Shown here piece by piece: positions 43,531 through 52,950 of a stretch of 64,000 nucleotides of DNA. The DNA is taken from the NCBI RefSeq assembly GCF_017115045.1, contig NZ_JABXKK010000090.1, forward strand, positions 1 through 64,000, written 5' to 3'. Every line of letters starts with the position of its first letter. Positions within the stretch are counted from its first letter, which is position 1. Source of the stretch: Nostoc sp. NMS8 (GTDB lineage Bacteria; Cyanobacteriota; Cyanobacteriia; Cyanobacteriales; Nostocaceae). The notes under the pieces are model-generated. The model was not told the DNA's origin and ran no database searches. It was given only the letters and a program-made list of their open reading frames with translations. Made by a program: the position numbers and the translations under genes.

Positions 43531-45591
43531 TTAATTCGCCGCTGTTTGGGCTTCTTGATAAATTATTTCTTGAAACTGGATCATATCTTTTTGTGGATCG
43601 GCGTGGCTAACTTTCACCACTATCTGTTCGCCCAAGTTCACAGAACGTTTGAAAACCATTGGTAACTGCAAGCCTAAATCTTCTAACAAAATTAGGGCTA
43701 AGTTGCTGTCTTCTCGCAGCCACATCAACACTGTCACATCCCAAGTTTCTTCTGGATGACGGCGTAAATACTCTAATGCATAATATCTATTAGTTTGTCG
43801 TTCCACCATTGTCACCTCTTGGGTGATACTGCTGACAGTCATCATCACTTCTTTAAGTTGATCTGCGGAAAATGGCAGAACCTCACCCCGCAAATGGGCT
43901 TTAATTTGAAAGTGGGTGAGTAAGTCACTGTAGCGGCGGATGGGAGAAGTTGCTTGAGTGTAAGTATCCAAACCCAAACCAGCATGACGCAAAGGCGTGA
44001 TGCTCATTTCACTCTTGGGCATACAACGACGCATGGCGCAAGCGCGAACGAATCCGGCTGGAAGTAGCAGCAATTCCTCATCTGGAGGTAATTCTGGTTG
44101 CGGTTGACCGCGAAAGGGTAAAGGGATATTATGAGTTTTACCATAACGAGCCGCAACTTCACCGGCAACAATCATCATTTCTGCTACCAGTTGCCGCGAT
44201 GGGGAATCGTCCAAAATCTCAATGTGGATCTCTTCACCTTTGACTTTGATCGTCGCTTCGGGCATGGTGATGCTAATTGCCCCTTGGGCGTAACGCCAAG
44301 CTCTGCGCCGCTGTGCCCAAATAGCGATCGCCGCAATTTCTGGTTCTGCTTGTACCCGTAATTGCAGCATTTCATCGACATCTTCGTAGGTGAGGCGATA
44401 AGTCGGCTTAATCAAGCTGGTATGAATGCTGTAATCTTCTACTCCCCCAGTTGTACCTAAAATAATCCCGAAACTTAGGGCGCAACAAACCCGTCCCTGA
44501 ATCAGACTCATTGGCCCAGTTGCCAATACTTCGGGAAACATGGGAATCATCCCTGTCGGTAAATAGACTGTAGTACCGCGCTTTCTGGCTTCTAAATCTA
44601 ATTCATCTTCCGGCACTAACCATCTAGTGGGATCGGCGATATGCACCCAGAGGCGTTCCCGTCCATCGGGTAATACTTCCCAACTCAGACCATCATCAAT
44701 CTCTGTGGTCGTTTCATCATCAATGGTGTACACCTTCAGGTGAGTCAGATCAAGGCGGTTTGTATCTGAGTCAATCGGCGGGAAATCCAAACGCTGTTGC
44801 GCCACTTCTAATACCTTATGAGGAAATTGAATCGGAATTGAAGAACGACGCAGGAACAAGTTTTCATAAGGACTCCAGTAACCCAAATCTACCAATAATT
44901 GAAAGGCCCCTTGGGGCGTTGTGGGTCGTCCCAGCATGGTCATTGTTTCTAATACGGCAGCGCTGGGCGGATAAGCGCGAGCCAAGGAGTCATAATTAAC
45001 CCCTGTCCGCACGGTATCAGCGATTAGCGCTGCGTATTTCTCTAGTCCTTCTAAGCGCTGGCGATCGTGGCGCCCCCACTCTACGGCTTCACCTTTGAGC
45101 GCCTGCTCTACACGAACTAAAAATTCCTGCTGTCCTTTAGCTTTTAGTGCCTCTACTTCTACTTGGTGCTGGCGTTCTGCCACTTGAGGAGCAGTTCGTG
45201 GCTCGTAAGCGTCTCCTTTTTGCTTGAAATAGAGTTTATCGTCTGATAACAAGCAATAGGCGGCATAACAAAGAGGCGCAGCTGATTCGGAAAATAGCAG
45301 ATTCGCCATTTGGTCGGGGGTAACAGTTTCCCCATCTTCAACCAGTAATTCCCAAGCTACTTCTAAGCTAGATGGGTCTAAATAAGGCTTGACCTGCTCC
45401 AAAAAGCTGGCAATCTCAGAGGTCTTGTAAGTCTGTCCGGTAACTGTATAGGTTATTTGTCTAGGCGCGAGGCTGTGGGATTGACCACGTTCGTCTACCA
45501 CAAACCAGCGGGTTTTACCGTCTGGACGTTCTACGATGCCCAGACGGCGATCGCCTTGAACCCTAAATTCAACTAGCGTCCCCTTCTCCAC
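43531..45591 (-). CDS. RNB-domain exoribonuclease (RNase II/R family)
   Basis: 686 residues. The RNB catalytic core is marked by TIDDETTTEIDDGLSW (metal-binding aspartates), HIADPTRWL, GTTVYLPTGMIPM and the later YTQATSPIRRYSDL. A small N-terminal domain and a C-terminal S1-like part flank it. These enzymes degrade RNA 3'-to-5' in the cytoplasm. Translation appears to begin at a GTG (45591). It sits downstream of rpsR and rpmG on the same strand; ribosomal-protein linkage suits a general RNA turnover role. Confidence 0.9.
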   Translation of the reverse strand: MEKGTLVEFRVQGDRRLGIVERPDGKTRWFVVDERGQSHSLAPRQITYTVTGQTYKTSEIASFLEQVKPYLDPSSLEVAWELLVEDGETVTPDQMANLLFSESAAPLCYAAYCLLSDDKLYFKQKGDAYEPRTAPQVAERQHQVEVEALKAKGQQEFLVRVEQALKGEAVEWGRHDRQRLEGLEKYAALIADTVRTGVNYDSLARAYPPSAAVLETMTMLGRPTTPQGAFQLLVDLGYWSPYENLFLRRSSIPIQFPHKVLEVAQQRLDFPPIDSDTNRLDLTHLKVYTIDDETTTEIDDGLSWEVLPDGRERLWVHIADPTRWLVPEDELDLEARKRGTTVYLPTGMIPMFPEVLATGPMSLIQGRVCCALSFGIILGTTGGVEDYSIHTSLIKPTYRLTYEDVDEMLQLRVQAEPEIAAIAIWAQRRRAWRYAQGAISITMPEATIKVKGEEIHIEILDDSPSRQLVAEMMIVAGEVAARYGKTHNIPLPFRGQPQPELPPDEELLLLPAGFVRACAMRRCMPKSEMSITPLRHAGLGLDTYTQATSPIRRYSDLLTHFQIKAHLRGEVLPFSADQLKEVMMTVSSITQEVTMVERQTNRYYALEYLRRHPEETWDVTVLMWLREDSNLALILLEDLGLQLPMVFKRSVNLGEQIVVKVSHADPQKDMIQFQEIIYQEAQTAAN

Positions 45592-45627
45592 AACTCTCGC
45601 ACTTTAATTTGGTGAACAGTTTAAATA

Positions 45628-45703
45628 GTTTTAAGTTAGGAGTTAGGAGTTAGGAGTTTTGATTCTTAACTCATCACTCATCACTCATAACTCATCACTC
45701 TTT
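45628..45703. repeat. GTTAGGA and CTCATCA tandem repeats before the RNB gene
   Basis: AGTTAGGAGTTAGGAGTTAG is followed by ACTCATCACTCATCACTCAT units, between rpsR and the ribonuclease gene. STRR-type low-complexity DNA. Confidence 0.7.
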
Positions 45704-45919
45704 TTAGCCTTCCGCATTGATAAATGGCAACAAAGCCACAATCCGCGATCGCTTAATTGCTAATGTCAACTCTCGCTGTTGCTGAGATGTCAGCCCTGTA
45801 ATCCGACGTGGCAGTATCTTACCCCGCTCGGTGACAAACTTACGCAATAAATCAACATCTTTATAATCGATTGGTTCTCCTGGCTTGATCGGAGAAAGGC
45901 GACGACGGAAATAACTCAT
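45704..45919 (-). CDS. rpsR: 30S ribosomal protein S18
   Basis: 71 residues, normal bacterial S18 length. The core IDYKDVDLLRKFVTERGKI and RITGLTSQQQRELTLAIKRS is diagnostic. It binds 16S rRNA with S6 in the small-subunit platform. It lies five bases after rpmG on the same strand, a pairing typical of cyanobacteria. Confidence 0.97.
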   Translation of the reverse strand: MSYFRRRLSPIKPGEPIDYKDVDLLRKFVTERGKILPRRITGLTSQQQRELTLAIKRSRIVALLPFINAEG

Positions 45920-45924
45920 CTTTT

Positions 45925-46119
45925 TTACTTAATTTCCTTGTAAACGGTATGTTTGTTGCAGTGGGTACAGAACTTTTTCAGTTCTAGCCTGTTGGTGGTG
46001 TTGCGGCGATTCTTGGTACTGGTATAACGTGAAACACCAGCAGAACGCTTATCTGAATTTGTCCGGCACTCAGTACACTCTAGTGTGATGATAATGCGGG
46101 CACCTTTACTCTTAGCCAT
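45925..46119 (-). CDS. rpmG: 50S ribosomal protein L33
   Basis: 64 residues. RIIITLECTECRTN and KFCTHCNKHTVYKEIK carry the two CxxC pairs of the zinc-binding (C+) form of L33. It sits near the E site of the large subunit. It is the first gene of the rpmG-rpsR pair. Confidence 0.97.
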   Translation of the reverse strand: MAKSKGARIIITLECTECRTNSDKRSAGVSRYTSTKNRRNTTNRLELKKFCTHCNKHTVYKEIK

Positions 46120-46162
46120 AATCTTACAAACAGTGAAGCCTGAAGAGAATTAACACAAATGA

Positions 46163-46720
46163 CTATCTTCTCACATTCCGCCGCATATTATCAACTAATC
46201 TTTTGATTTTTATATCGAGCGAGTAGCCACGGCGCGACGAGACGATGAAAGTTCCGCAATAGCGATCGTGCAAAGCCTGCCGCATCTGGGTATCAGAGAA
46301 AGCAGTGCCACAATCGATCGCTAGGGGAAATACTAGCAGTATAGCAGTGGGATTGGCTCTAATATTGCTCAGGGCAATTGACACTAATAAAGCACCCAAG
46401 CCAATAATGGTCTCTCGCTTCACCAGTGAGAGCAAATCTGGAATTCTACCCATGATTTGCCCATCTTCGACTTCCAACACTTTTAAATCGAAAGCCCAAC
46501 GCCCTAAACTTTGCCCTTGATTGTTGTATGGCACCAGCACCCGCGAAACTAGCCAAAGTATGACAAAAACTAAGATTTCCACAAATTGAATCCCGATATC
46601 GCCGCCTCCCAGCAGGGAACTGACTAACCAGACACCAAGGAAATCAAGTCCTAATGCCATACCTCGCCGCCCAATTTCAGCCTTGGGATAGTGTTTTTGG
46701 GGAAGTCGTTCGATAGTCAT
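46163..46720 (-). CDS. RDD-family membrane protein
   Basis: 185 residues with four hydrophobic segments. The N-terminal RRGMALGLDFLGVWLVSSLL contains a modified RDD motif, and QSLGRWAFDLKVLE matches the second family block. RDD proteins are small membrane proteins with poorly known roles, sometimes linked to ion exchange. It lies 43 bases upstream of rpmG on the same strand. Confidence 0.78.
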   Translation of the reverse strand: MTIERLPQKHYPKAEIGRRGMALGLDFLGVWLVSSLLGGGDIGIQFVEILVFVILWLVSRVLVPYNNQGQSLGRWAFDLKVLEVEDGQIMGRIPDLLSLVKRETIIGLGALLVSIALSNIRANPTAILLVFPLAIDCGTAFSDTQMRQALHDRYCGTFIVSSRRGYSLDIKIKRLVDNMRRNVRR

Positions 46721-46852
46721 ACAAAATAGGTATTTTTATTTAGGGGTTGGAGAATAATAATTACTCCTATTTTTTATATTAAGATGATGACTTGGGTTTG
46801 GCGTTTAAACTGTTATCCATAAAATTTCCATCATTACTGTGGTTAAAACTTT

Positions 46853-46893
46853 GGCGTGAGCGCTACTTCTCTAGGAGAGGCTGCGCCAACAAT
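46853..46893. repeat. CTTCTCTAGGAGAGGCTGCG repeat unit
   Basis: A short mosaic unit similar to those at 5826-5850 and 32590-32612, in the 281-bp spacer before the second PEP-CTERM gene. Otherwise no gene is seen in that spacer. Confidence 0.55.
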
Positions 46894-47001
46894 AAGGCTT
46901 AGTACAAGTCGGTCGAATGCTATCCACCCCACAAGAGTCTGTTTTGAGGAAATCTTGTATTTTTGTAGAAACTTAATTTTAACTAGTTTGGAAGTTGTAT
47001 C

Positions 47002-47628
47002 ATGATGCATCTGTTTACAAAAACAGCTATTAGTCTAGTGACGACTACTGCTTTAGGGTTAGCGATCGCTATAAACACGAACAACCTAGCTCATGCTGCT
47101 GAGTTCAACTTTAACTGGAAAGGAGACACTGGTTATTTAGCGAAAGGTTCATTTAACTACGATACAACAACTGCTCCCAGTGTCATTTCTGAAACTGGTT
47201 TGGGAGCTACGAAAAACTTGCAATCTCTCTCAATTTCCTTCTTTGATCCTTTGAGTAATCTGATAAATAGTTTCACTCCAGTGCTTAATGGGATATCTAA
47301 CTACAGCTATTTGAGATTCAACTTTGATAGCACTAAAGAGCAAATCTTTGGCCCATTTGATGTTGGCAAGGATGATGAGTTTCCTGGCGACACATGGCTT
47401 AATAATAATCTTGCACTTATAGATGAAGGTTTTAGCAATCAGGTTCTAGCTAAAGAATTTCATTTGAACAATAGAGATGCAGCACGCACAGAGCAAATAC
47501 TAGATTTAAGTAACAATTCAGTTCAGGTATCCAAAGTCCCTGAAGGAAGCATAATTATCGGTTTACTAGCAGTGTGTAGCTTGGGACTTACCGCTTATAG
47601 AAATCTAGACAAAGCTACCCAAGAATAA
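47002..47628 (+). CDS. secreted PEP-CTERM protein
   Basis: 208 residues (ATG at 47002; a second ATG directly follows). Signal peptide ending NLAHAA, then a beta-rich domain (AEFNFNWKGDTGYLAKGSFN) typical of cyanobacterial PEP-CTERM proteins. The sorting signal is VPEGSI, a hydrophobic run (IIGLLAVCSLGLTAY) and a basic/polar end; the usual VPEPS is changed to VPEGS. Probably exported and processed by an exosortase. The moeA ribosome site follows directly, 9-20 bases after the stop. Confidence 0.78.
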   Translation: MMHLFTKTAISLVTTTALGLAIAINTNNLAHAAEFNFNWKGDTGYLAKGSFNYDTTTAPSVISETGLGATKNLQSLSISFFDPLSNLINSFTPVLNGISNYSYLRFNFDSTKEQIFGPFDVGKDDEFPGDTWLNNNLALIDEGFSNQVLAKEFHLNNRDAARTEQILDLSNNSVQVSKVPEGSIIIGLLAVCSLGLTAYRNLDKATQE

Positions 47629-47651
47629 AAGAAAAATTGGAGGCGATCGCT

Positions 47652-48911
47652 ATGTTATCAGTCAGCGATGCAGAAGCAATTATTTTAAATTTGGTACAAC
47701 CGTTGGATCGTCAGCGAGATACAGAATTTGTCGATTTATTCACAGCCGATAGTCGCATTTTGGCAACACCTGTCACCAGTCCGCTAGATTTTCCCCATTG
47801 GGATAATTCGGCGATGGATGGCTATGCAGTTCGCTACGAAGATGTACAGCACTCTAGCACTGAAGAACCAGCCATTTTAGAAATTGTTGAAGATATTCCG
47901 GCCGGGTATCAGCCTCAGTCTACGATTCAACCAGGGCAAGCTGCGCGGATTTTTACTGGTGCGGTGATCCCAGCAGGTGCGGATACTGTAGTGATGCAAG
48001 AAAAGACACGCCGCGAGGAAAACCGCGTATTTATCCTAGATACGCCAAAACCGCAAGGATTTGTCAGACACAAAGCATCTTTTTATCAAGCTGGAACACA
48101 ATTGTTACCAGCAGGAATTAAGTTAAATGCCTCAGAAATTGCCGTATTGGCAGCAGCACAGTGTCCACAATTAAATGTTTACCGCCGTCCACGGATAGCA
48201 ATTTTATCCACTGGTGATGAGTTGGCGACAGTCGATCAACCCTTACAACCAGGGCAAATTGTGGATTCTAATCAGTATGCGATCGCAGCTTTAGTAAGAG
48301 AAAGTGGCGCAAAACCCTTAATTTTAGGCATTGTGAAAGATGATCCAGTTGCTCTGGAGAAAGTTATTAGCCACGCTGTTGCGATCGCTGATATAGTCAT
48401 CTCCTCTGGTGGTGTTTCAGTGGGAGATTATGACTATGTTGACAAAATTCTCGAATCGCTAGGAGCAAAAATTCACATTCGGACTGTAGAAATGAGACCA
48501 GGAAAACCCCTCACTGTTGCTACTTTCCCCAGTAGAGACGCGATTAATCGCGTCTCTACAAACTCCCCGCTTTATTTTGGTTTACCAGGGAATCCTGCGG
48601 CTGTATTGGTGACATTTTGGCGGTTTGTGCTACCAGCAATCAAGAAACTTTCGGGAATTACTGAAGGTTGGGAATCAGTATATTTGAAAGTGCGATCGCA
48701 TGATGAATTGCGATCGGATGGCAAGCGTGAAACTTACCTTTGGGGTAAATTGCATTTAATTAATGGAGTTTATGAATTTCACAAAGCTGGTGGTAGTCAC
48801 AGTTCTGGCAATTTAATTAATTTAGCTCAAACCAATGCTTTAGCTGTTCTACCTGTGGGTAAAACATTAATTTCGCCACAAGAAGAAGTGCAAGTTTTGC
48901 AGCTTGGATAA
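47652..48911 (+). CDS. moeA: molybdopterin molybdenumtransferase
   Basis: About 419 residues from the ATG at 47652, with GGAGG upstream. MoeA signatures: PHWDNSAMDGYAV, GAVIPAGADTVVMQE, ILSTGDEL, SSGGVSVGDYD and GLPGNPAAVL. It inserts molybdate into molybdopterin to finish the cofactor used by nitrate reductase and related enzymes. A 28-bp perfect palindrome (48532-48559) lies in the coding region just before GLPGNPAA and adds about nine residues (SRDAINRVS), keeping the frame. Confidence 0.93.
   Translation: MLSVSDAEAIILNLVQPLDRQRDTEFVDLFTADSRILATPVTSPLDFPHWDNSAMDGYAVRYEDVQHSSTEEPAILEIVEDIPAGYQPQSTIQPGQAARIFTGAVIPAGADTVVMQEKTRREENRVFILDTPKPQGFVRHKASFYQAGTQLLPAGIKLNASEIAVLAAAQCPQLNVYRRPRIAILSTGDELATVDQPLQPGQIVDSNQYAIAALVRESGAKPLILGIVKDDPVALEKVISHAVAIADIVISSGGVSVGDYDYVDKILESLGAKIHIRTVEMRPGKPLTVATFPSRDAINRVSTNSPLYFGLPGNPAAVLVTFWRFVLPAIKKLSGITEGWESVYLKVRSHDELRSDGKRETYLWGKLHLINGVYEFHKAGGSHSSGNLINLAQTNALAVLPVGKTLISPQEEVQVLQLG
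48532..48559. repeat. 28-bp perfect palindrome inside moeA
   Basis: Arms GTAGAGACGCGATT and AATCGCGTCTCTAC are exact complements with no loop. It belongs to the same family as the palindrome at 16344-16374 and a decayed copy near 61451-61475. It is in frame and free of stops as read. Confidence 0.85.
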
Positions 48912-48996
48912 TGGGGACTGGGGAAGAAGCAAGGGAGCAAGGGAGAAAAGTTTTCCCCTCTGCCTCTTTTCAATGCCTAATGCCCAATGCCCAATC
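48905..48996. repeat. STRR-type low-complexity block between moeA and the desulfurase gene
   Basis: GGGGACTGGGGAAGAAGCAA, AGGGAGAAAAGTTTTCCCCT and GCCTAATGCCCAATGCCCAA words match the block at 14194-14300. The AGTTTTCCCC/GGGGAA parts could pair as a transcript end for the convergent genes. Confidence 0.65.
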
Positions 48997-50229
48997 CTAA
49001 AATATCTGCTCAAAAGCTTCAATCAAACTGTTAACTTCCTCAATGGTGTTGTAATGTACCATACTCACCCGGACTATTCCACCTTGCGATGCTAACCCCA
49101 GGTATTCAATGAGCCGTTTAGCATAAAAGTCACCGTAGCGAATTCCTATATAGTGTTGGTCAATTTTTGCCGGAATGGTTGAGCTATTGATTCCATCTAC
49201 CACAAAAGATATAGTTGGCACACGGGTTTGACGGTCAGCCTTTGATTGACCAATTACTCGCACATTAGGCTTGCTGTTGAGATAATTTAGGAGGCGATCG
49301 CTAATCTTTTCTTCATGTATGCTAATTAAATCAAATGCTTGCACCATTTGATTTCTCAAATCTGGTGCTGTTTCATTCCCATAGTGTAATTGTGCTAACT
49401 CACTTAAATAATCACATAAACCTAACATTCCATAACTTAATTCAAAATTGACATTTCCTAACTGAAATTTATAAGGTATATCTGTCTGCTCAATAAAATA
49501 ATGGTTAAGACCAGGCAATCTTAATAAATGTTCTTCCTTACCATAAAGTAAGGCATGATGTGGCCCATAGACTTTATAACAACTCAAAGTATAAAAATCA
49601 ACATCTAAATCTTGGACATCAACTAATCTGTGGGGTGCATAAGCTACACCATCTACACAAATCATGGCATTGCGATCGTGTACAAATGCAGCAATTTCTT
49701 TGATCGGGTTGATGGTTCCCAGAACATTAGAAGCATGAGTCAAGGATACCAATTTGGTGCTACGACTCATCAATGGTTCTAAATCTGCTAAATGAAGTTC
49801 CAAAGTATCTGGACGAACTTGCCACACTTTAACCTTAATTCCTTGTTTTTCAAGAGCGACCCAAGCACCAATATTGGACTCATGGTCACAATTCGTCACA
49901 ATCACCTCATCGCCAGGTGTAAAGGTTTGACCCAGACAAATTGAGAGAATTTTCAACATCATTGTAGTAGATGGGCCCATGACCACTTCTTTAGAAGAAT
50001 TGGCATTAATGAAAGTAGCCATTCCCCTAGTTGCTTGAGCCAATCGTTCTCCTGCAAGTTCAGAAACCCCATAAGAAGCTCCCAACTGAACATCAGAACT
50101 CAAGAGAAATTCGCTAATTCTATCTACTACCTTTTTCAGGGTTTGTGACCCGCCAGCATTATCAAAAAAAGTCCATTCACCAGCTAAAGCGGGAAAATAT
50201 TGACGAACTTTATCAAGATTTAGGAGCAT
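48997..50229 (-). CDS. cysteine desulfurase-like aminotransferase class V protein
   Basis: 410 residues, fold type I PLP enzyme. Recognised by FFDNAGGSQTLKKVV, GPSTTMMLKILSI, NCDHESNIGAWVALE, ICVDGVAYAPHR and the PLP lysine in SCYKVYGPHHALLYG. The late segment VRVSMVHYNTIEEV is typical of the SufS/CsdA-like branch. It may remove sulfur from cysteine, but the branch also contains lyases with other substrates, and no Fe-S cluster genes are adjacent. The start is ATG at 50229. Confidence 0.82.
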   Translation of the reverse strand: MLLNLDKVRQYFPALAGEWTFFDNAGGSQTLKKVVDRISEFLLSSDVQLGASYGVSELAGERLAQATRGMATFINANSSKEVVMGPSTTMMLKILSICLGQTFTPGDEVIVTNCDHESNIGAWVALEKQGIKVKVWQVRPDTLELHLADLEPLMSRSTKLVSLTHASNVLGTINPIKEIAAFVHDRNAMICVDGVAYAPHRLVDVQDLDVDFYTLSCYKVYGPHHALLYGKEEHLLRLPGLNHYFIEQTDIPYKFQLGNVNFELSYGMLGLCDYLSELAQLHYGNETAPDLRNQMVQAFDLISIHEEKISDRLLNYLNSKPNVRVIGQSKADRQTRVPTISFVVDGINSSTIPAKIDQHYIGIRYGDFYAKRLIEYLGLASQGGIVRVSMVHYNTIEEVNSLIEAFEQIF

Positions 50230-50511
50230 GGTATAAGTAATCCAGAGAATGTTCTTTACCCTAGCTTACTTTTGGCAAGTCGCCCAGAGAGCATCTACAT
50301 CCCCTTTTGGAGTTTACAGCTTGTTACTCTGTAATCATCTATCTAGGGGAGTATACAAAGAGTATCTTACTGACACACCTACATTTCCAACAAGGGTTAA
50401 TGTCTTGATTCTTCACAATTCTCGCCAATTTTATTTGATAAGTTTAAGGGAGAGTCAAAGCAAGTATTGTTTTGACTCTTAATTCCTTGATTGAAAACAA
50501 AGGAACAACCT
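50230..50511. other. divergent spacer
   Basis: No gene I can support. It separates the divergent desulfurase-like gene and the DUF4327-type gene and should hold both promoters. Confidence 0.4.
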
Positions 50512-50733
50512 ATGAACACTACTGTTAAATACGACATTGAGGTTATCAAGGAAGAAGCAGTTAAACTGGTTAAAAAGGGACTTCTTAACCGTCAACACCC
50601 AATTTATACCATCTGTAAATATATTCCTCATCGTGACTGGGTGAATTTTGAACTTGAGTTAGAAAAAAACGAATTTTTACTCAGAGATAGAATTATCGAC
50701 CTACTGAATCACGAATTGTGGGAAGATCATTGA
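50512..50733 (+). CDS. DUF4327-type small cyanobacterial protein
   Basis: 73 residues from the ATG at 50512, chosen because AAGGA lies about 8 bases upstream. The sequence pattern VIKEEAVKLVKKGLLNRQHP, ICKYIPHRDW and FLLRDRIIDLL matches my memory of the DUF4327 family, found almost only in cyanobacteria. No function is known. It is compact, charged and probably cytoplasmic. Confidence 0.65.
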   Translation: MNTTVKYDIEVIKEEAVKLVKKGLLNRQHPIYTICKYIPHRDWVNFELELEKNEFLLRDRIIDLLNHELWEDH

Positions 50734-51015
50734 AGCTGAATCTATTAGCAGCATTCCAATAAATCAAAATTACAAATTAGTTTTTCAGGATTAAAAACCC
50801 TCGAACTAAATCGGGGGTTATCAATAAAAAAGTCTGAGAATCAGCAATAAATCTTAATGGAAATTCAAATGGTAATTGTGATATATTAACTTAAATTAAG
50901 AATAATTGCAAAATAGTCAACAATTTTTGTGAATATCGCCCAAGCTAATTAAAAGGTTTACGCCGAATAGATATTTTAATAGAATAATCTCATTAAAAGA
51001 TTCGCAGAAACATCA
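50734..51015. other. AT-rich spacer
   Basis: No gene or strong repeat is recognised; it likely holds the promoter of the nuclease-TPR gene. Confidence 0.4.
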
Positions 51016-52635
51016 ATGGACTGGATTACACTACTGCGATCGCTACAGTCTGATTTTATTAAAAGGTTAGCATCTGGTTGTCTGCTTCATTGTGAAACAG
51101 AAGGTCAATATAGTGAATTAACTATAATCTCTGGAGAAAGGTTAAAGGCACTACGGGAATTTTGCTGGCAGATGGCTGAAAAATATAAGCGTGTTTTACC
51201 AGTCCGCGATGTTTTTATTAGCTATCTCAAAGGGAAGTTAGGTGAGGAAGTTGTCAAAGAACGTTTAGCTGATTTTATTACCGAAGTCGATTATGAAAAG
51301 CGATTCGGCGGCGATGGCAATATAGATTTTACCTTGACTTCTGACCCATCTATTGGTATTGAGGTTAAATCTCGTCACGGTCGAATTGACAGAGTAAGAT
51401 GGTCAATTAGTTCTGAAGAAGTTGAGAAAAATGCAGTTGTAGTTTGCATTTTGATTCAAGAGGATGTGAGTGAAGCACAATCTGAATATCACCTTTTTTT
51501 AGCGGGCTTTCTCCCGACCCGAATGATTAAGTTGAAAACTGGTAAAATTTCTTTTGGGATAGAACAATTACTATATGGTGGTGGTTTATGGTGCTATCTA
51601 GAACAATTACAATCTTCTATAAATAATTCTTCTAGACAACAACTACCAATTTATAAATATCTCCCGAAACAGGAAGTTTTATCTAAACCAACGATGAATC
51701 AGGTGGTCAAACCTTATTTGAAACCTGAATATAGTGGTGAAGATTTAAATCTAGTTTACGTAAAACTAGGTGATGAGTATTTTGAAAAAGGAGAATATAC
51801 CAATGCAATTACCAACTATAATCAAGCTTTACAAGTTAATCATAGTGATATTAATATATATTATAAACGAGGTTTAGCTCACTATCAAATAGGAGATTAT
51901 GAAACTGCGATCGCAGATTATTCTCAAGCAATTCAGATGAATCTTCATGATGCTAAATCTTATAATAAACGAGGTTTAGCATTTTATCAAATGGGGCGAT
52001 TAGAAGAAGCAATTAATGATTATACCCAAGCAATCAGAATTAATCCTAATGTTGCCGTAGCCTATAAAAATCGGGCTGAAGCTCGTTCTCATGCAGGAGA
52101 TAATCAAGGAGCAATTGAGGATTATACCCAGGCTATTAAAATTAACCCCGATTATGCTAATGCTTATAAAAACCGTGGAATTGCTCGTTATTTATTAGGC
52201 TCTCAACCGGGATTTCCCCAAGCAATCAAGATTAATCCTCAAGATGCCATAGCTTATAAAAAACGTGGTAATGCTCGATCTGACTTAGGAGATTTTGAGG
52301 GAGCAATTGAAGATTATACTCGAGCAATACAGATTAATTCTAATTATGCCGATGCTTATTACAACCGTGGTACTGCTCATTCAGATTTAGGAGATTTTGA
52401 GCAAGCAATTGAAGATTATACTCAGGCAATACAGATTAATTCCAACTATGCTGATGCCTATTATAATCGAGGAAATATTCGTTTAGAAATCGCAGATCAA
52501 CAGGGAGCAATCGAAGATTTTCAAAAAGCGGCAGATATCTATCGTCAAGAAGGTAAGCTAGAAGCACTCAAAGATACACGAGAAAAAATATTAGATTTAG
52601 AAATAGAAGAATCATTAGATATTTTAAACTTCTAA
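51016..52635 (+). CDS. PD-(D/E)xK nuclease-like domain fused to TPR repeats
   Basis: 539 residues. The N-terminal 200 residues contain KLGEEVVKERL, GNIDF (D104) and IEVKSR (E116, K118), the D-x(n)-ExK arrangement of restriction-endonuclease-like folds. From about residue 240 there are eight TPR units of about 34 residues (for example AYKNRAEARSHAGDNQGAIE); the fifth is about four residues short (LLGSQPGFPQAIKI). The TPRs should bind a partner. I know no named family with this pairing. It could be a nuclease in defence or repair, or a non-catalytic member of the fold. Nuclease activity is inferred from motifs. The start is ATG at 51016. Confidence 0.7.
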   Translation: MDWITLLRSLQSDFIKRLASGCLLHCETEGQYSELTIISGERLKALREFCWQMAEKYKRVLPVRDVFISYLKGKLGEEVVKERLADFITEVDYEKRFGGDGNIDFTLTSDPSIGIEVKSRHGRIDRVRWSISSEEVEKNAVVVCILIQEDVSEAQSEYHLFLAGFLPTRMIKLKTGKISFGIEQLLYGGGLWCYLEQLQSSINNSSRQQLPIYKYLPKQEVLSKPTMNQVVKPYLKPEYSGEDLNLVYVKLGDEYFEKGEYTNAITNYNQALQVNHSDINIYYKRGLAHYQIGDYETAIADYSQAIQMNLHDAKSYNKRGLAFYQMGRLEEAINDYTQAIRINPNVAVAYKNRAEARSHAGDNQGAIEDYTQAIKINPDYANAYKNRGIARYLLGSQPGFPQAIKINPQDAIAYKKRGNARSDLGDFEGAIEDYTRAIQINSNYADAYYNRGTAHSDLGDFEQAIEDYTQAIQINSNYADAYYNRGNIRLEIADQQGAIEDFQKAADIYRQEGKLEALKDTREKILDLEIEESLDILNF

Positions 52636-52672
52636 ACGATAGCCTAAGTGTCACATATCTATTACTTACCTC

Positions 52673-52795
52673 GGCAATTAGAAATTACGGCTACACAGAC
52701 AAAACCTGTAAAGACCAGGTTAAAAACCCTTAATTTTGTATTAGTCCACGGAGTAGACTTTGTTTGTATTTGTATAGCCGCGATTTCTAATCGCC
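52673..52795. repeat. MITE-like inverted-repeat element
   Basis: The left end GGCAATTAGAAATTACGGCT pairs imperfectly with the right end AGCCGCGATTTCTAATCGCC. The element is about 123 bp with no coding capacity. Its right end matches that at 30261-30282, and related words are at 23883-23936. Confidence 0.7.
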
Positions 52796-52871
52796 AGGTT
52801 ATTTATCAAGGCGAGATGCTCCCATTCCTCCCTTGTTCTTAGCAAAATACACGATTACCTATGAGATTGCC

Positions 52872-52901
52872 TGAAACAAGGGGCTTAAGCCCCTTGTTTC
52901 A
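52872..52901. terminator. 30-bp perfect palindrome between convergent genes
   Basis: Arms TGAAACAAGGGGCTT and AAGCCCCTTGTTTCA are exact complements, giving a GC-rich stem between the TPR gene end and the leuS end. No T run follows, so it may be a palindromic repeat that also blocks read-through. Confidence 0.6.
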
Positions 52902-52950
52902 CCAAGTCTGATTTTGTACAGTTTCACAAATAATTTTGACAAACATCCTC

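Noticed and set aside
48904..49095. Plus-strand frame after moeA
   Set aside because: It consists of STRR words and the antisense of the desulfurase gene end.
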